NCBI GenBank assembly: GCA_947455805.1 | Contig: CANGSN010000143.1 | Span: 1-7,344 of the forward strand | Origin: Planctomycetota bacterium | GTDB lineage: Bacteria; Planctomycetota; UBA1135; UBA2386 | Direction of reading: 5' to 3' | DNA: 7,344 nucleotides | In this document: positions 6,029 to 7,344 of the stretch, one piece after another | How the letters are laid out: every line of letters starts with the position of its first letter | Numbering within the stretch: position 1 is the stretch's first letter | Made by a program: the position numbers and the translations under genes | Notes under the pieces: model-generated | What the model saw: only the letters and a program-made list of their open reading frames with translations | Told to the model about the DNA's origin: nothing | The model's database searches: none

Positions 6029-6043
6029 TGCGGCTGGTGATCC

Positions 6044-6068
6044 AGCAGCGGTGACTGAAACCGCTGCT
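6044..6068 (+). terminator. Stem-loop between the two secreted-protein genes (possible terminator or attenuator)
   Basis: AGCAGCGGT (6044-6052) pairs perfectly with ACCGCTGCT (6060-6068) around a 7-base loop. This makes a 9-bp stem 33 bases after the peroxidase stop. Only TTG follows in place of a U-tract, so as an intrinsic terminator it would be weak. TTGACG at 6068-6073, at the foot of the stem, resembles a -35 box, but the base 17 positions on (GACCAT, 6091-6096) is a poor -10. Confidence 0.4.
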
Positions 6069-6118
6069 TGACGGCGCAGCATGGCACGTCGACCATCCGG
6101 GACCTCGTTCCCGTCCAT

Positions 6119-6123
6119 GGAGG
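6119..6123 (+). promoter_or_regulatory. Ribosome binding site GGAGG deciding the start at 6129
   Basis: GGAGG lies 5 bases before the ATG at 6129. It favours that start over the in-frame ATG at 6081, which has no such site and would place 16 polar residues ahead of a clear signal peptide. Confidence 0.75.
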
Positions 6124-6128
6124 CAACC

Positions 6129-7259
6129 ATGCTGCGCCGCTTGCTGTACGCATCGATCTCGCTCGTTCTCGCCACAGCCCCGACTGCTGCCCAGGGCTGC
6201 ACCGGCAACGACACCTTCTGGAAGCGCGACAACCTGCCGGCGTCGCCAGCGGGCCTGACCGCGGTCAGCGTCATCCCCGGCCTGTGCGAAGGCGAGAGCA
6301 TCGGCGTCGTCTTCGAGTTGCCGGCCAACATGCCGCCGCAGAAGGTCACGCAGGTCGTGGCGCCGTGGGGCGCGCAAGGCGGCGTGGGCGGCTTCCAGGC
6401 GCTGCTCGACGTGCTCGTCTACGACGGCGTGTCGTTCGCCGGCGGCGTGCCGAACATGGGCAACTTGGTGTTCCAGCTGTCGACCACCGGCTCCAGCCTG
6501 CAGGCGCAGAGCCACGCGCTGAACACGTTCGACACCAGCGCCTACGACATCGTCGTCGGCCTCGCCGCGCCGACCGGCACGCCCGCCGTGCGCCGCTTCG
6601 CGGTCTGCTTTCGCACCGACCTCAACGCCCACCCCACCGGCACCTGCGGTGGTGGCTACCCGGCGAACTACTTCACCGACAACGGCACGTTCCAGTTCAC
6701 CTGCACGACGCCGCTGCGCACCAACCTGATCGAGATCCAGGGCCAGGGCTGGCGCGACGCGGCGCTGGCGCAGGTCTCGGGCTTCCAGCTGTGCCCGATC
6801 TTCTTCAATGGCAACTGGTGCATCCGCGCCTGCACGCGCGACGCGTTCCCGGCCAGCTATGTGACCTACGCGAACGGCTGCCCGAGCACGCTCGGCGTCA
6901 CCCAGCTGCTGCCGGCGACGATGCCGCGCATCGGCACCAACCTGTTCGTCATCGTCGACAAGCTGCCGTTCAACCTCGGGGCGATGCTGACCGGCTTCAG
7001 CGACACCAGCGCCGGCGGCGTACCGCTGCCGCTCGACGTGACGTTCCTCGGCCTGCCGGGCTGCAACCTGCAGACCTCCGCCGACGTGTTCCAAGGCCTG
7101 ACCGGCGGCGGGACCACGGCGTCGTACCTGCTGTCGATCCCGAACCAGCAGTCGTTGCTAGGCGCCCAGCTCTACCAGCAGGTGTTCGTCATCGACCCGC
7201 CGCTGAATGCGTTCGGGGGCGCCTTGTCCGACGCCGCCAGGCTGACCGTCGGCTTGTGA
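6129..7259 (+). CDS. Exported cysteine-rich protein of unknown function with the shared C-terminal module
   Basis: A 376-residue protein that I cannot assign to a named family. Residues 1-21 form a signal peptide (MLRR, a hydrophobic core, then APTAA before Gln22), so the mature protein is exported. There is no membrane anchor, CxxCH haem site or recognisable catalytic motif. Residues 22-245 look like one or two beta-rich domains with regularly spaced Gly, Asn and aromatic residues. Ten cysteines (24, 53, 160, 173, 192, 222, 231, 235, 251, 312) all lie in the mature part, an even number that fits disulfides. From about residue 250 (GCPSTLG) to the end lies a second domain with GLPGC (308-312) and PNQQSLLGAQLYQQVFVID (338-356), related to the C-terminus of the upstream peroxidase-like protein. 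It follows that gene in the same direction after 117 bases containing a stem-loop, so it may be co-transcribed or have its own promoter. A structural or binding role outside the cell is possible but only a guess. Confidence 0.8.
   Translation: MLRRLLYASISLVLATAPTAAQGCTGNDTFWKRDNLPASPAGLTAVSVIPGLCEGESIGVVFELPANMPPQKVTQVVAPWGAQGGVGGFQALLDVLVYDGVSFAGGVPNMGNLVFQLSTTGSSLQAQSHALNTFDTSAYDIVVGLAAPTGTPAVRRFAVCFRTDLNAHPTGTCGGGYPANYFTDNGTFQFTCTTPLRTNLIEIQGQGWRDAALAQVSGFQLCPIFFNGNWCIRACTRDAFPASYVTYANGCPSTLGVTQLLPATMPRIGTNLFVIVDKLPFNLGAMLTGFSDTSAGGVPLPLDVTFLGLPGCNLQTSADVFQGLTGGGTTASYLLSIPNQQSLLGAQLYQQVFVIDPPLNAFGGALSDAARLTVGL
6876..7256 (+). other. C-terminal module of the cysteine-rich secreted protein
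   Basis: Residues about 250-376 start at GCPSTLG, continue with GTNLFVIVDKLPFN (269-282), which is comparable to GEPLFRITLSGAAP of the upstream protein, and reach the shared PNQ..L.GA.LY.Q..V.D segment (338-356). They end in a strand, ARLTVGL, like the other protein's LRLELQ. This copy has two cysteines (251, 312); the copy in the peroxidase-like protein has none. Confidence 0.6.
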
Positions 7260-7282
7260 CCCCACCCCAGGGGGAGCCGCGC

Positions 7283-7344
7283 ATGCACGAAGCGATCCCC
7301 GTCCCTCCCGAAGGCGCTGCCACGCGCACGCTCGCCGATGGCCG
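7283..7344 (+). CDS. Start of an unidentified gene, cut by the right edge
   Basis: ATG at 7283 is preceded by a strong purine-rich site (GGGGGAG, 7270-7276) at a spacing of 6 bases, and opens a frame with no stop to the window end. The 20 visible residues begin MHEAIPVPPEGAATRTLADG. They show no signal peptide and are too few to assign a family. It follows the cysteine-rich protein gene by 23 bases on the same strand, so co-transcription is likely. Confidence 0.5.
   Translation, partial: MHEAIPVPPEGAATRTLADG

Noticed and set aside
4677..7094. Very long minus-strand open frame opposite the two secreted-protein genes
   Set aside because: Its translation is Arg/Ala/Gly/Val-rich with no domain, while the plus strand here encodes signal peptides, haem motifs and conserved segments. 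It is a high-GC antisense artefact.

Overview
The window is GC-rich (roughly two thirds G+C by eye) bacterial chromosomal DNA, most likely from a planctomycete. This lineage call is an inference. It rests on two neighbouring secreted proteins that end in the same beta-rich C-terminal module, of a kind I associate with large planctomycete secretomes, and on the general GC and codon style. No rRNA, tRNA, CRISPR array, insertion sequence or phage gene was seen.

Layout. Bases 1-260 hold the tail of a response-regulator receiver domain on the minus strand. Its 5' half, with the phospho-acceptor Asp, is missing, and it runs off the left edge. Bases 260-786 (plus) hold what looks like the last ~39 codons of a nucleotidyltransferase, overlapping (GTGA) a complete HEPN-domain gene. 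The two truncated genes lie head to head around a perfect 12-bp palindrome, which suggests a deletion or recombination junction, or an assembly join. Bases 820-3976 (minus) form a purine-salvage operon, read right to left: a CNT-family nucleoside transporter, a type I purine nucleoside phosphorylase, and a two-lobed GNAT-family acyltransferase whose ATG overlaps the phosphorylase stop (ATGA). Bases 3977-4364 are a divergent intergenic region that ends in a perfect 22-bp palindrome just ahead of the next gene's ribosome binding site. Bases 4365-6011 (plus) encode an exported di-haem cytochrome c peroxidase/MauG-family protein with an extra C-terminal module. A 118-base gap with a 15-bp tandem duplication and a stem-loop leads to 6129-7259 (plus), an exported cysteine-rich protein of unknown function with the same type of C-terminal module. 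A further gene starts at 7283 and leaves the window.

How the genes fit together. The transporter and phosphorylase form a coherent path: import of nucleosides, then phosphorolysis to base and (deoxy)ribose-1-phosphate. The coupled acyltransferase has no obvious place in it. The two exported proteins are linked by orientation and by the shared C-terminal module, not by known chemistry. I do not see convincing evidence for a wholly new multi-gene system. The points most worth a second look are the truncated-gene junction, the 22-bp palindrome, the haem-site substitutions in the peroxidase, and the shared C-terminal module.
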